Of a stretch of 64,000 nt of DNA, positions 19,081-28,300 are shown piece by piece. Positions within the stretch are counted from its first letter, which is position 1; each line of letters starts with the position of its first letter. The position numbers were made by a program, and so were the translations under genes. The stretch comes from Sphingobacterium yanglingense (GTDB lineage: Bacteria > Bacteroidota > Bacteroidia > Sphingobacteriales > Sphingobacteriaceae): positions 62,001 through 126,000 of the forward strand of contig NZ_SNYV01000018.1 of assembly GCF_004363245.1 (NCBI RefSeq), written 5' to 3'. The notes under the pieces were generated by a model. The model ran no database searches, was not told the DNA's origin, and was given only the letters and a program-made list of their open reading frames with translations.

Positions 19081-19767
19081 GTGTGTAATTCGATCAAATT
19101 CAACAGAGACTATGAAGTCGCTCTACTCCAAGAAGAGCTACAAATTTGCGTGCAGTATGATTGGGTGCAACATTTCAATCAGCGTGATTATGAAGGAAAC
19201 TGGGAATGTATTTCTTTACGTTCTGTAGATGGTCGTAATCAAACTATCGTTGGTTTTGGTGGTGAAGGATCGTATCAGGATACCCCGTTGTTGGATCAGG
19301 TTCCTTATGTGCGCGCTGTGATTGATGGTATTCCTGGAGCAAAAGAATCTATCCGAATGATGGCGCTTTATCCAGGTGCCGAAATCAAACCGCATAAAGA
19401 CCCGGGCTGCTCTTATACGGATGGAGTGTATAGAATTCATATTCCCATTTGTACAAACCCATATGTAGAGTTTTATTTGGAAGGCGAGCGTGTGGTAATG
19501 GAAGAGGGAAGTTGCTGGTATCTGGATTTCTCCAAAACACATCAGATCATAAATAGAAGTGAGCAGATAAGAGTTCATCTGGTAATAGATGGGATAAGAG
19601 ATGCGCTTACCGATGCGTGGTTTTCGGAGAACGGTTATGTAGAGCCGGCAAAGCCGGGCTATGATGAGGTTACGAAAAGAGCAATGATTGCCCAATTGGA
19701 AATGATGGAGGGCGAAGGAGCTAGACAGCTGATTCTACAACTGAGAAAGGAACTTAAAGATGCTTAG
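19081..19767 (+). CDS. Aspartyl/asparaginyl beta-hydroxylase-like dioxygenase
   Basis: 228 residues. The fold and motifs fit the Asp/Asn beta-hydroxylase branch of Fe(II)/2-oxoglutarate oxygenases: RMMALYPGAEIKPHKDPG supplies H105-x-D107, the following strand is YRIHIPI, and the distal metal-binding His is H154 in KTHQIINRS, with R158 available for 2-oxoglutarate. Family members hydroxylate Asp, Asn or Arg side chains in proteins, peptides or free amino acids. The only start I can place is GTG at 19081: the frame is closed by TAG at 19057 and there is no ATG before the conserved core. First gene of a nine-gene run; its end overlaps the sulfotransferase start by 8 bases. Substrate unknown; a co-encoded surface protein is an attractive candidate (inference). 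Confidence 0.85.
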   Translation: MCNSIKFNRDYEVALLQEELQICVQYDWVQHFNQRDYEGNWECISLRSVDGRNQTIVGFGGEGSYQDTPLLDQVPYVRAVIDGIPGAKESIRMMALYPGAEIKPHKDPGCSYTDGVYRIHIPICTNPYVEFYLEGERVVMEEGSCWYLDFSKTHQIINRSEQIRVHLVIDGIRDALTDAWFSENGYVEPAKPGYDEVTKRAMIAQLEMMEGEGARQLILQLRKELKDA

Positions 19768-20713
19768 CAATTGGATTCCATATAAGTTAGAAATAGTAGA
19801 CCAAGAGGTGCGTGTACTATGGCTTGACCTAGAGGATCGTTTTATAGCGGAACCGTTCTTTGATGAAACTATTCTTGAAAATAGAATATGTGCTAAAAAT
19901 AAAGGGAGAGGTAGACTGGTATCGCAGTCTGATATCCGGAGTCTGTGTGAATGGGTATCACAGGTAGAAACTTGTCCTGTAACAGCTTTTATTTTCCATG
20001 TGAGTCGTTGTGGCTCTACTTTATTGTCACAATGTTTGGTTGCTGATAAAAAGTATGTGGTTATTCCAGAAGCCCCCTTGCTCGATGAAATACTGCAATT
20101 GGAAGAAGCTCTATTGCCAGAAGAAATTTCTAGAGAGCGATTCTTCAAGGCCATATTGACTTTCTTGGGACAACGACGTTTAGGTCAGGAACAACTGTTT
20201 ATCAAATTGGACAGTTGGCACATACATCAATATAATTTGTTAAGAGGGTGGTTTCTGAACACACCTTTTTATTTTTTAAGTAGGGAGCCGAAAGCAATAA
20301 TCCAATCGCATGAAAAGCGTAGGGGAATCCAGATGATACCAGGCTATCTATCGGAGGGGGCAAATCCAGTGCAGGTGCACGCTGGGCATTATGCTGATTT
20401 TTCCCTTTTTACAGCAGATGTGTTGAGCAACTTTTATAAAGGACTGATAGACGTCCGGGCGCAGCGGAATCCTTTAGACGGGTTTTATGATTATGCGTCG
20501 GGTATGCTCGGTTTATTAGCTGATTTTGATGCACATGTCGGGACACAGCTTAGCGCATCCGGGGCAGCTGTGGATCGGTTAAATAAGCATAGTAAATATC
20601 CAGATCAGGTGTTTAAGGAAAGACAGGAAGACGCTGAGAGTATTCTGTATGAGCACAGTCATACTAGTTATTCACAATATTATAAGTTGTTATGTCGCAG
20701 CGAGAAGGTATAA
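19760..20713 (+). CDS. Sulfotransferase-family protein (PAPS-type P-loop)
   Basis: 317 residues. The key motif is FHVSRCGSTLLSQCLV at about residues 79-94, the 5'-phosphosulfate-binding loop of PAPS-dependent sulfotransferases (R-x-G-S-T-L). A later strand, TPFYFLSREPKAIIQSH, matches the second (3'-phosphate-binding) region, where R-x-P is typical. No signal peptide, so it acts in the cytoplasm. It overlaps the hydroxylase by 8 bases and the APS-kinase fusion by 22 bases, so the three are translationally coupled. Having a PAPS-producing kinase as the next gene supports true sulfate transfer. The acceptor is unknown. Confidence 0.85.
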   Translation: MLSNWIPYKLEIVDQEVRVLWLDLEDRFIAEPFFDETILENRICAKNKGRGRLVSQSDIRSLCEWVSQVETCPVTAFIFHVSRCGSTLLSQCLVADKKYVVIPEAPLLDEILQLEEALLPEEISRERFFKAILTFLGQRRLGQEQLFIKLDSWHIHQYNLLRGWFLNTPFYFLSREPKAIIQSHEKRRGIQMIPGYLSEGANPVQVHAGHYADFSLFTADVLSNFYKGLIDVRAQRNPLDGFYDYASGMLGLLADFDAHVGTQLSASGAAVDRLNKHSKYPDQVFKERQEDAESILYEHSHTSYSQYYKLLCRSEKV

Positions 20714-22185
20714 TTATCCAAATGACAGGATTGTCTGGGGCTGGTAAAACGACCTTGGCTTTTGGCGTGCAGGAAGTTTTGGCAAGACAAGGACATAATG
20801 TATATGTGATGGATGCGGATCAATACCGTAAAACGTTATGCAAGGATCTAGGGTTCAGTCGTCAAGATCGTCTAACCAATATAAGGCGCTTGGCAGCACG
20901 GGCTAAGGAACTATCTGAAGTATACGATGCGGTTATTATTGCAGCGATAAATCCTTTTGAAGAAGGTAGAGGGCTTCTACAGGAAAGGTATAATAGCCCG
21001 CTGCTCTATGTAAAGTGTGAATTGGAACAGCTGATAGAGCGGGATCCCAAAGGCCTTTATCAAAAAGCATTGCTTCCCGAAGGGAATCCCAATCGTATGA
21101 ACAACTTTACGGGAATATCCGATCCATTTGAACAGCCTAACACCTCCAAGTGGACGATAGATACAGGGGTTCATGGTATAAATGAAGCTGTTGAACAAGT
21201 AACGGTATGGTTCAAGGCATTTATAGAGCAACAACAAGCCGACGTTTTTTTTCAGCGTTTTTTGGAGTCCCTATTTTTAAGTGCAAAAAATGGGCAAAAG
21301 AAAAAAAATGATCATTATGCGACTCAGGAACAGGTATTCCGTGCCCTGTTTGATATCCCGATTTTTGATCTGCTGTTTTTCTTACACAATGAATGTAAGG
21401 ATGTAGCAGATTTAGAGCAATGGATTAGACAGAGGGACAGCAAAATTTACCTTGACGAAAAAGTACAAGAGTTCCATCGATTACTACATGATTTGAAACC
21501 AGAAGAAGGTTATCAGAATCAGTTGTTGACAGATGAAGAGTGGCAACACTGGCAAGAGAAAGGATATCTTCAGTTATCGGGATTAGTTCCGGAGGAAGAC
21601 TGCGATTGTGTCAAGCAGCAGATCTGTGAATATCTAGAAGTGGATCTGGAACGACCGGAAAGTTGGTGGCCCGCGGGTTCTGAAAAAATACAGAGTATCA
21701 TGTTACCTTCATTAACGACCCCCGGTTCTAAAAAGCTAAAAGGAAATCCGAAAATACGAAGGGTATTCGAAGATCTGTACCAGCAAAAGACGATCGTTTC
21801 CCAGACTTTGCCACTGGGGTATAATCCTCCCGAAACGACGTCAAATAAATTTAGAGGTACTGATTTACATTGGGATATCGACTTTGATCGCGGGCTAAGA
21901 TACTACATACAGGGGCTATTGTACCTGGATGATGTAGAACCTGAGGGCGGAGCTTTTAGTCTGGTGCCGGGTTACCAAAATAAGGTGGAGGAATTATTAA
22001 AAGAGCATGGTTCCCCAGAAAAAGCGATGGAATGGATAAGAGAACAAGGATTGGCTATTAAGCTCCATGGAAAAAAGGGCGATCTTATCCTATGGCTTGA
22101 ATCGTTGCCACATGCTGCAACAGCTAATACAGCGAGCAAGCCTCGTTTTGTACAATATTTAGCGTACCATAAAATAGAAATGTAA
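20692..22185 (+). CDS. Fusion of APS kinase (CysC-like) and PhyH-type dioxygenase
   Basis: 497 residues in two enzymes. Residues about 4-180 are an adenylylsulfate kinase: Walker A GLSGAGKTT near residue 13, DADQYRKTLCKDLGFS (APS-binding/DGD-like region), INPFEEGR, and RDPKGLYQKA with NNFTGISDPFE, all diagnostic of CysC. These proteins phosphorylate APS to PAPS. Residues about 185-280 are a linker of unknown fold. Residues about 283-497 form a phytanoyl-CoA-dioxygenase-like Fe(II)/2-oxoglutarate oxygenase with H393-W-D395 and the distal H474 (LPHAAT), then a basic residue for 2-oxoglutarate (KPRFVQY). It overlaps the sulfotransferase gene. No ATP sulfurylase is encoded in the window, so APS must come from elsewhere. 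The pairing suggests one protein supplying PAPS and hydroxylating the same or a related target (inference). Confidence 0.9.
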   Translation: MSQREGIIIQMTGLSGAGKTTLAFGVQEVLARQGHNVYVMDADQYRKTLCKDLGFSRQDRLTNIRRLAARAKELSEVYDAVIIAAINPFEEGRGLLQERYNSPLLYVKCELEQLIERDPKGLYQKALLPEGNPNRMNNFTGISDPFEQPNTSKWTIDTGVHGINEAVEQVTVWFKAFIEQQQADVFFQRFLESLFLSAKNGQKKKNDHYATQEQVFRALFDIPIFDLLFFLHNECKDVADLEQWIRQRDSKIYLDEKVQEFHRLLHDLKPEEGYQNQLLTDEEWQHWQEKGYLQLSGLVPEEDCDCVKQQICEYLEVDLERPESWWPAGSEKIQSIMLPSLTTPGSKKLKGNPKIRRVFEDLYQQKTIVSQTLPLGYNPPETTSNKFRGTDLHWDIDFDRGLRYYIQGLLYLDDVEPEGGAFSLVPGYQNKVEELLKEHGSPEKAMEWIREQGLAIKLHGKKGDLILWLESLPHAATANTASKPRFVQYLAYHKIEM

Positions 22186-22188
22186 GAT

Positions 22189-22689
22189 ATGCTGTGGACA
22201 ATGCGGATTATATCGTTTTTGCGCGAGATTGGGATACCGGTTAAAGAGCAAGGCCTAGAGAATGACTGCTTCTTGCCCGGTATCGAGATACAAGGGGGAA
22301 GTTTAATTGTAGATAGGTCAAGGTTGATGTATCCGGGAGATTTGTTGCATGAAGCAGGCCATATTGCTGTAATGACTCCAGAAGAAAGAGCGTCCAGTAG
22401 TGGCGATCTAAACGCAAGCGATATTCCTGTGCATACATTGGATGGTTATGAACTCAGTGCTATCGCCTGGAGCTATGCCGCGGCATGTCATCTGGAGATG
22501 CCGATTGAAGTCTTATTTCATGCAAATGGTTATAAGAATGATTCGGAGATGTTGATAAGCAATTATAATAGCGGTAATTATTTATTTACGCCACTACTGC
22601 AATATTGGGGATTATGTAAACTGGGGCCACAGAGGGCTGCGGATGATGAAAGTTGTTACCCGAAAATGAAAAAATGGTTAAGAGATTGA
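22189..22689 (+). CDS. Small protein with HEAGH (HExxH) zinc-site motif, unknown family
   Basis: 166 residues, beginning 3 bases after the preceding stop. An in-frame ATG at 22201 is an alternative start. The central stretch DLLHEAGHIAV holds H54-E55-A-G-H58, the zinc-binding motif of gluzincin-type metallopeptidases; a downstream DGYELSAIAWSYAAACHLE offers a possible third ligand (Glu) on a helix. No signal peptide or membrane segment. It is shorter than most peptidases of this class. It could be a minimal protease acting on an operon product, or a zinc-binding protein that has lost activity. Confidence 0.65.
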   Translation: MLWTMRIISFLREIGIPVKEQGLENDCFLPGIEIQGGSLIVDRSRLMYPGDLLHEAGHIAVMTPEERASSSGDLNASDIPVHTLDGYELSAIAWSYAAACHLEMPIEVLFHANGYKNDSEMLISNYNSGNYLFTPLLQYWGLCKLGPQRAADDESCYPKMKKWLRD

Positions 22690-22726
22690 TAAATCTGAAC
22701 AGGCTAATGAATATTAAAAGGCAAAC

Positions 22727-22748
22727 TGATCCGTCAACTGACGGATCA
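22727..22748. repeat. Near-perfect palindrome upstream of the Tat-exported protein gene
   Basis: TGATCCGTCA (22727-22736), two bases, then TGACGGATCA (22739-22748): ten paired positions either side of a 2-base centre. It lies in the only sizeable gap (77 bases) of the first part of the operon and 18 bases before the next start codon. It could be an operator or an RNA hairpin. The right half continues into a stretch shared with the leader of the gene at 53851. Confidence 0.7.
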
Positions 22749-22766
22749 AGAAGTAATTATTGATGT

Positions 22767-23618
22767 ATGAAAAAAAGTGATCGTCGGTTTTTCCTGAAAA
22801 GTTCAGGACTTTTATTAGGGGGGCTTCTAATCTCAAGATTAGGCGTTAGTCAACCTTTGTCTCGTACGGCACGCTTTAAGTTAAAGCTTGATTTGCGAAA
22901 CGTGAACTTCTTCTTTACAGGAAACTTGAATTTTAAACAACATCTAGATGTTGCTGTAGCACCACTATTGCAAAATATGTCTGGTGTCTATCTAGACGCA
23001 GGTAATTTTACTGAGCAATCAAAAACAAAGACGATGCATCGAGTAGCCCAAATGAATGCTTTTGGGTATCAGGCTGCGGCATTGGGTAAACATGAAATGG
23101 CCATAGGAGAAGATAATTTGTTAAGATTAGCAAAGTCTTGCGATTTTACGTTGGTGAATAGTTTGACGACATGGCGAAACCCCGAGTTGTCGAATTGGAT
23201 CAAACCTTTTCAATTGGTTGAAATAGCGGACAAGAATGTCGCAGTTCTTGCAACAGCGCCGATGTGTCCTTCTAACCAAGAGGTAGTTATATTGACGTCG
23301 CTGGCCAAGCAGCTAAAGAAAGAGCAACAATGTGATCTGGCCATTTGCTTAGTGCCTAATGGACTCAAAAAGAAAGAATTGTTGGAGTTGGTTAGGGAAA
23401 GTGGTGGCATTGATGTGTTTTTCTGTGTCGCTACAGATGCCCCAAAGGATGCGATTTATATCCTTAGAAATAAGGATAAGAAAGAGGCAACGCTGATTTA
23501 CGGAGGAAAGGAAGCTATCGAATTAGGGCATTATGCTGCAAATATGAAAACTGCTGGATATGTTCTACCAAATAGAATTGCCTGTTGTCCACCAAAAAAT
23601 CCAATACACTGGTCGTAG
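22767..23618 (+). CDS. Tat-exported protein resembling a degenerate 5'-nucleotidase/metallophosphatase
   Basis: 283 residues. The N-terminus has a twin-arginine motif (SDRRFFLK) followed by a hydrophobic core, so export by the Tat route is likely. The body follows the order of UshA-type metallophosphatases: an opening strand FFFTGNLNF where the family has the D-x-H metal site, GVYLDAGNF where it has LDAGD, and AAALGKHEMAIGEDNLLRLA where it has ALGNHEFDxGxxxL. Both the D-x-H and the Asn of GNHE are missing (N to K), so normal two-metal phosphatase chemistry is doubtful. It may be a binding or scaffold protein. 64 bases before the tail-collar gene. Confidence 0.65.
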   Translation: MKKSDRRFFLKSSGLLLGGLLISRLGVSQPLSRTARFKLKLDLRNVNFFFTGNLNFKQHLDVAVAPLLQNMSGVYLDAGNFTEQSKTKTMHRVAQMNAFGYQAAALGKHEMAIGEDNLLRLAKSCDFTLVNSLTTWRNPELSNWIKPFQLVEIADKNVAVLATAPMCPSNQEVVILTSLAKQLKKEQQCDLAICLVPNGLKKKELLELVRESGGIDVFFCVATDAPKDAIYILRNKDKKEATLIYGGKEAIELGHYAANMKTAGYVLPNRIACCPPKNPIHWS

Positions 23619-23682
23619 TGTGTCGGTGGAGCAATGAGATTTGAATAAAAAATAATATTAACAACAATAAAGATATAAGATT

Positions 23683-24219
23683 ATGGAAGAGTATATGGGA
23701 ATGATAAAGATGTTCGGTGGCAACTTTGCAATGCGGGGCACGATGTTTTGTAATGGTCAATTGGTATCTCTTGCCCAAAATACAGCACTTTTTGCATTAC
23801 TGGGAACCACTTTTGGTGGTAACGGTCAAACAACATTTGGATTACCGGACTTACGTGGAAGAACTCCTATTGGATGGGGGCAAGGTCCGGGGCTTTCGAA
23901 TTATACGTTAGGACAGAGTGGAGGAGTAGAAAATGTTACATTGACGACTAATCAGTTGCCTAATCATAGACATGTGATGGCTACTTCGGCAGCAGGAAAT
24001 ACCCCAAACCCTACAAATGCGCGTTTGGCATTTGGTCCTAAAGTAGGATCAGGTCCCAATACCAGTAACCTAAACGTATATAATAATAATCCTAGTGATC
24101 CCACAGCTGTAATGTTTAATGAAGCTGTAGGAAACAACCAAGCTTTTCAAATTATACAGCCTTATTTAGCGATAAGCTATGTCGTCGTCATGGAAGGAAT
24201 TTTTCCTTCTCGTAACTAG
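23683..24219 (+). CDS. Phage tail collar domain protein (microcystin-dependent-protein type)
   Basis: 178 residues. It opens with the collar signature: GMIKMFGGNFAMRGTMFCNG, then LFALLGTTFGGNGQTTFGLPDLRGRTPIGWG, and ends QIIQPYLAISYVVVMEGIFP, as in the bacterial 'microcystin-dependent protein' group. A middle part rich in Asn, Thr and Ser (about 100-150) is variable in the family. Phage collar domains form trimeric beta structures on tail fibres. No phage genes are nearby, so this is a domesticated cellular form. It has no signal peptide. Its position between a Tat-exported protein and a binding-protein-like gene, all upstream of a giant surface protein, points to a fibre or surface assembly role (inference). 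Confidence 0.9.
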   Translation: MEEYMGMIKMFGGNFAMRGTMFCNGQLVSLAQNTALFALLGTTFGGNGQTTFGLPDLRGRTPIGWGQGPGLSNYTLGQSGGVENVTLTTNQLPNHRHVMATSAAGNTPNPTNARLAFGPKVGSGPNTSNLNVYNNNPSDPTAVMFNEAVGNNQAFQIIQPYLAISYVVVMEGIFPSRN

Positions 24220-24224
24220 GAAAA

Positions 24225-25379
24225 ATGAATAGACCTCTTAAAATCGGTTTTTTGACCCCCTTCTCTGCGGTGTATCCCTTCTATGGACAACATATGATGG
24301 CAGGTTTCTTTACGTCTCTTGCACAATATGGGCTTACTTCGACAGATGTAGTGTTTGTACCCGTATATATTGGACAAGGACAGCACAAGATGATGCAAGA
24401 AGCTGTCCAAAAGCTCTTGTTTTTTGAAGGTGTAGATCTAATTAGTGGAATGGTCAATATTAAATCGCTGACTGAAATAGCTCTCTTGTTAGATACTTAT
24501 AATAAGCCGGGGCTTTTTATAGATTTCGGAGAGCTGATCCATCCCTCAAACGGTTACGGTAAAAACGTAGGCTGCTTGTCAATGGACTATTGGCAAAGCG
24601 AGTATACGCTCGGAAAATGGGCCATGGAAGAATTTGGTCCGGATGGACAAATTATCATGCCCATCTATGAGTCTGGCTTTAATCTGCATCAGGCTTTTTT
24701 GGATGGAGCGGGAGCCGCTGGTTCAAAAGCTTTGAATTGTATGGTATTGCCCGAAAATTATGTAAGCAATAACAGTGTCAACTTACAACCTTTTTTTGAT
24801 GCCGTAGACCGAGATACCCCCGACTTTGTCCACGCTATTTTTTCGGGCACTTTAGGAACCGAATTTTTAAAGCAGTGGCGAGCAAGTAAATTTTATGATA
24901 CGATACCTTTGCTGACGATAGAGAATATGGCTTATAAAGATATGTTGAGTGATGTCCAACATTTGAACCTAAAGTTCTATGCAGCTTCTAACTGGCAAGA
25001 TACAGACCATTCGGCATTAAATCAATCTTTTACACAACAATTTGTAGGTGCCAATCATCAACCAGCATCCGTTTTTAGTATGTTGGGATTTGAATTGGGA
25101 CAGGTCGTTGTACAGATGCGAGACGAGTTGATGAAAGGGGATACTGGTTCGGCTATTGCTAAATTTCGGCAGTCTGGGGTGACAGGTCCAAGGGGAGCAA
25201 TCACAATTCATGGCTGGAGTGAGTTGACGTACCCTCTGGTCGATATCAATAGAGTAGTAACGACTAGTCAACATATAAATTATACTATTTTATCTCAAGG
25301 CACTGCACTGGGGTACGATGCGACACAAGTTTTTGAAGAATCAGTGAGCGGTTACTTAAATCCCTACTGGTCTGTATAG
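24225..25379 (+). CDS. Type 1 periplasmic-binding-protein-like protein lacking a signal peptide
   Basis: 384 residues, starting 5 bases after the collar gene. The sequence begins directly with the first strand of the fold (KIGFLTPFSAVYPFYGQHMMAGF), and continues with alternating strands and helices as in amino-acid-binding (Leu/Ile/Val-type) proteins, including DGAGAAGSKALNCMV near the domain hinge. There is no export signal, lipobox or ABC permease gene nearby, so it is unlikely to serve an ordinary importer. It may act in the cytoplasm as a ligand sensor or chaperone for the operon's products. The family call is fairly firm, the role is unknown. Confidence 0.75.
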   Translation: MNRPLKIGFLTPFSAVYPFYGQHMMAGFFTSLAQYGLTSTDVVFVPVYIGQGQHKMMQEAVQKLLFFEGVDLISGMVNIKSLTEIALLLDTYNKPGLFIDFGELIHPSNGYGKNVGCLSMDYWQSEYTLGKWAMEEFGPDGQIIMPIYESGFNLHQAFLDGAGAAGSKALNCMVLPENYVSNNSVNLQPFFDAVDRDTPDFVHAIFSGTLGTEFLKQWRASKFYDTIPLLTIENMAYKDMLSDVQHLNLKFYAASNWQDTDHSALNQSFTQQFVGANHQPASVFSMLGFELGQVVVQMRDELMKGDTGSAIAKFRQSGVTGPRGAITIHGWSELTYPLVDINRVVTTSQHINYTILSQGTALGYDATQVFEESVSGYLNPYWSV

Positions 25380-25397
25380 GCTAAATTAATGCAAATT

Positions 25398-28300
25398 ATG
25401 AAAAAATACATCTATCACTCCCTGGTACTCTTGTCCATCTGTATACTGGGGCTGTTTTGTGGTCAACCAGCTTGTGCGCAGAGCTATAATGCACAGAATA
25501 TAGCGACAGGAGGATTGTATACCGCATTGACTAAGGATACTAATGGTAATATTTATCTGATTCGAGCGGTCTCCTCGACAAACTATGAATTGGTAAAATA
25601 TACCAACGGACAGGGACAACCTACAGTGCTTTATTCAGGATTAAGTCATGAAGCAGGATCTTATCCTTGGGGATTAGCTGTTGCCACCAATGGACAGATT
25701 TTCGTTAGTACTAGTATAGGAGAGAATGGGAATAGGATCTTGAAGTTGACGAATAGTAACGGAATATATACCGTATCCGATTTTCAGAGCAATCCCGTTA
25801 AATATTATACAGGATTAGCAATTGATGTAAACGATCGACTCTATGCGCTACAATATGATGGAACTTCTTACGAAGTTGTTCGGTATAACAATTTAAATAA
25901 CGGCTCAGGTTATACCTCCTTGTTCTCAGGCATCCCTTCCGAAGGAGGATTGAGTTATGCAACGAATTTGGCGATAGCGACAAATGGTGATGTTTACTAT
26001 ACGGACCCCTTTTGTGTGGACGAGTCGAATACAGCCCTTCTCTCCATGAAGGGAGGTGTTGTCAAGGTTGCTAACAATAATGGAAGCTATGATTATGCAA
26101 CAAAGACCTACCTTTTAAAAGATACCTATGCCAGTGCACTATCGATTGAAAGCAATGATTTGTATGCCTTGGAGAGTACGGGGACGGCGGGAGGCTATAA
26201 ATTGTCTAAGTATAGCAATATGTCGGGGACAGGATCTCCATTACGTACCGATTTAAAGGCGGGTAGTTTTATCTACCCTTGGGGGGTAGTATTCAAAGGA
26301 GATATAGGTTACTACACTACAGGAGATGATGGCAATTCAGGAGGAAGTGTGATGCGAATTGTCCCCAATCCGAACGCTGGGAATGAGCCCTCTAATGAAA
26401 TAATAGGCCCTGTAAGTTCAGATATTTGTGCCAATGCTTCTACCAGTTTTTCGCTCACAACTACGGGGGCGACGGCACATCAGTGGGAAGTAAGTACAGA
26501 TGGTGGTAATACATATAATAATGTCCTGGATAATGCAAATTACAACGGAGCCATTACTGCAAATTTATCGATTATAAATACACCGGCTAGCTTTAATACA
26601 TATATCTACCGTTGCAAGGTTACTTTTGGCGTTGCCGGCAGTAAATACTCTTCGACTGCAAACCTATTTGTAACTGGTCAAGTGCAGATTGATGCGCAAC
26701 CTGTAAATACGCATATTACGACAGGTGGATCGGGAACTTTCTCGGTAGCAGCATCGGGTGCAACAAGCTATCAATGGCAACAGAAAATCGGCGGTGGATC
26801 ATTTGTAAATATTAGCGATGGTGGGGGCTTTTTTGGTGTTAATTCAGCTACCTTACAGATATCTAATGCAACATTAGGGCTTAATGGTGTGCAATTTCAG
26901 TGTGTTGTGTCTAACCTTTGTTCTGTAGGTCTTGCCTCCAATGTTGCTACGCTGACGGTAAACACTGCACCTTCTATAAGCCAGCAGCCTGGAGATAAAA
27001 CTGTGATGGCAGGTGATCAAATAGCTTTCACGATGTTGGCAGCAGGTGCAACCGGCTATCAATGGCAGGTGTCTACAGGGGCTGGGTTTACTGATGTCTC
27101 CAATGGAGCTCTCTATAGCGGAGTAACTTCCAACACTTTGACGATTACTGCTCCAACAATCGCTATGAACGGATACTTGTACCGTTGTATTGTGACTGGG
27201 GCTGTAAGTCCTGATGCCACTTCGTTGTCTGCAAAATTAACCGTAACAGTTCCCCCTAATCAACCTCCGATTATAACTAATCTTAATGGTGACGCTGTGG
27301 GATTTACAGAGGGAAGCTCTGCTGTATTAATTGATGTAGGTAACAATGCTACCGTAACCGATTCGGATTCACCAGACTTTAACGGTGGCAATGTGACGGT
27401 TTCCATTGTTGCGAACCGTGTAAGTGCCGAAGATGTACTTTCTATTCGCAATGAAGGAACGGCTGCGGGACAGATAGGAATATCAGGTAGCAATGTGACT
27501 TACGAAGGCACTACTATCGGTACTTGGACTGGTGGAACAGGAGCAAACGATCTGATCATCAGTTTTAATGGTAATGCTAATCCGACTAGCGCACAGGCAT
27601 TGATTCGCAATCTGACGTATATGAATACCAATGATACAGATCCTTCCACAGCTGTGCGTACTGTAGCTGTAACGATCAATGATGGTGATGGAGGTACTAG
27701 CGCCGCTGCTAATGTGACTGTACAGATAACAGCAGTCAACGATGCACCGACAATGTCTAGTACAGCGACTAACCCAACTTTTACTGAGGGAGCTGCTGCA
27801 GTTTCTTTATTCAGCGGAACTTCTATAAGTACAGTTGAAGCAGGGCAGTTGATCGAAAATTTCAAGTTTACAGTGGCTAATGTGTTTGATGGTAGTAGCG
27901 AAATTATAAACATTGATGGAAAGAACTTCCCTATCCAGAATGGTACTAATCCAACGGATATTAGCGAGCTTATGGTTACAATCAATTTGACTGGAACTAA
28001 TGCTGTTTTTACAGTGAGCAGTCTGATTGGTAAATCGGCAGCGGTGCTTCAGGGAATAATCAATGGGATTACCTATCGTAACACGAGCACTAACCCTAAT
28101 ACCACGAATCGTATAGTAAAACTTTCTTTGATACAGGATAACGGTGGCACGGCAAACGGTGGAGTTAATACCACTAGCTTATCAATAGCGTCTACAGTTA
28201 CTTTGGTCGCAGTAAATAATGCGCCTGTAGCAACGACTAGCGGTGGTAATACGACTTTTACGGAGGGAGCATCCGGTGTAGCAATAGACGGTGCCTTGAC

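Noticed and set aside
23683..24219. Prophage or tailocin remnant
   Set aside because: Only the collar domain is phage-like; all neighbours are cellular genes on one transcript and no structural or lysis genes are present.
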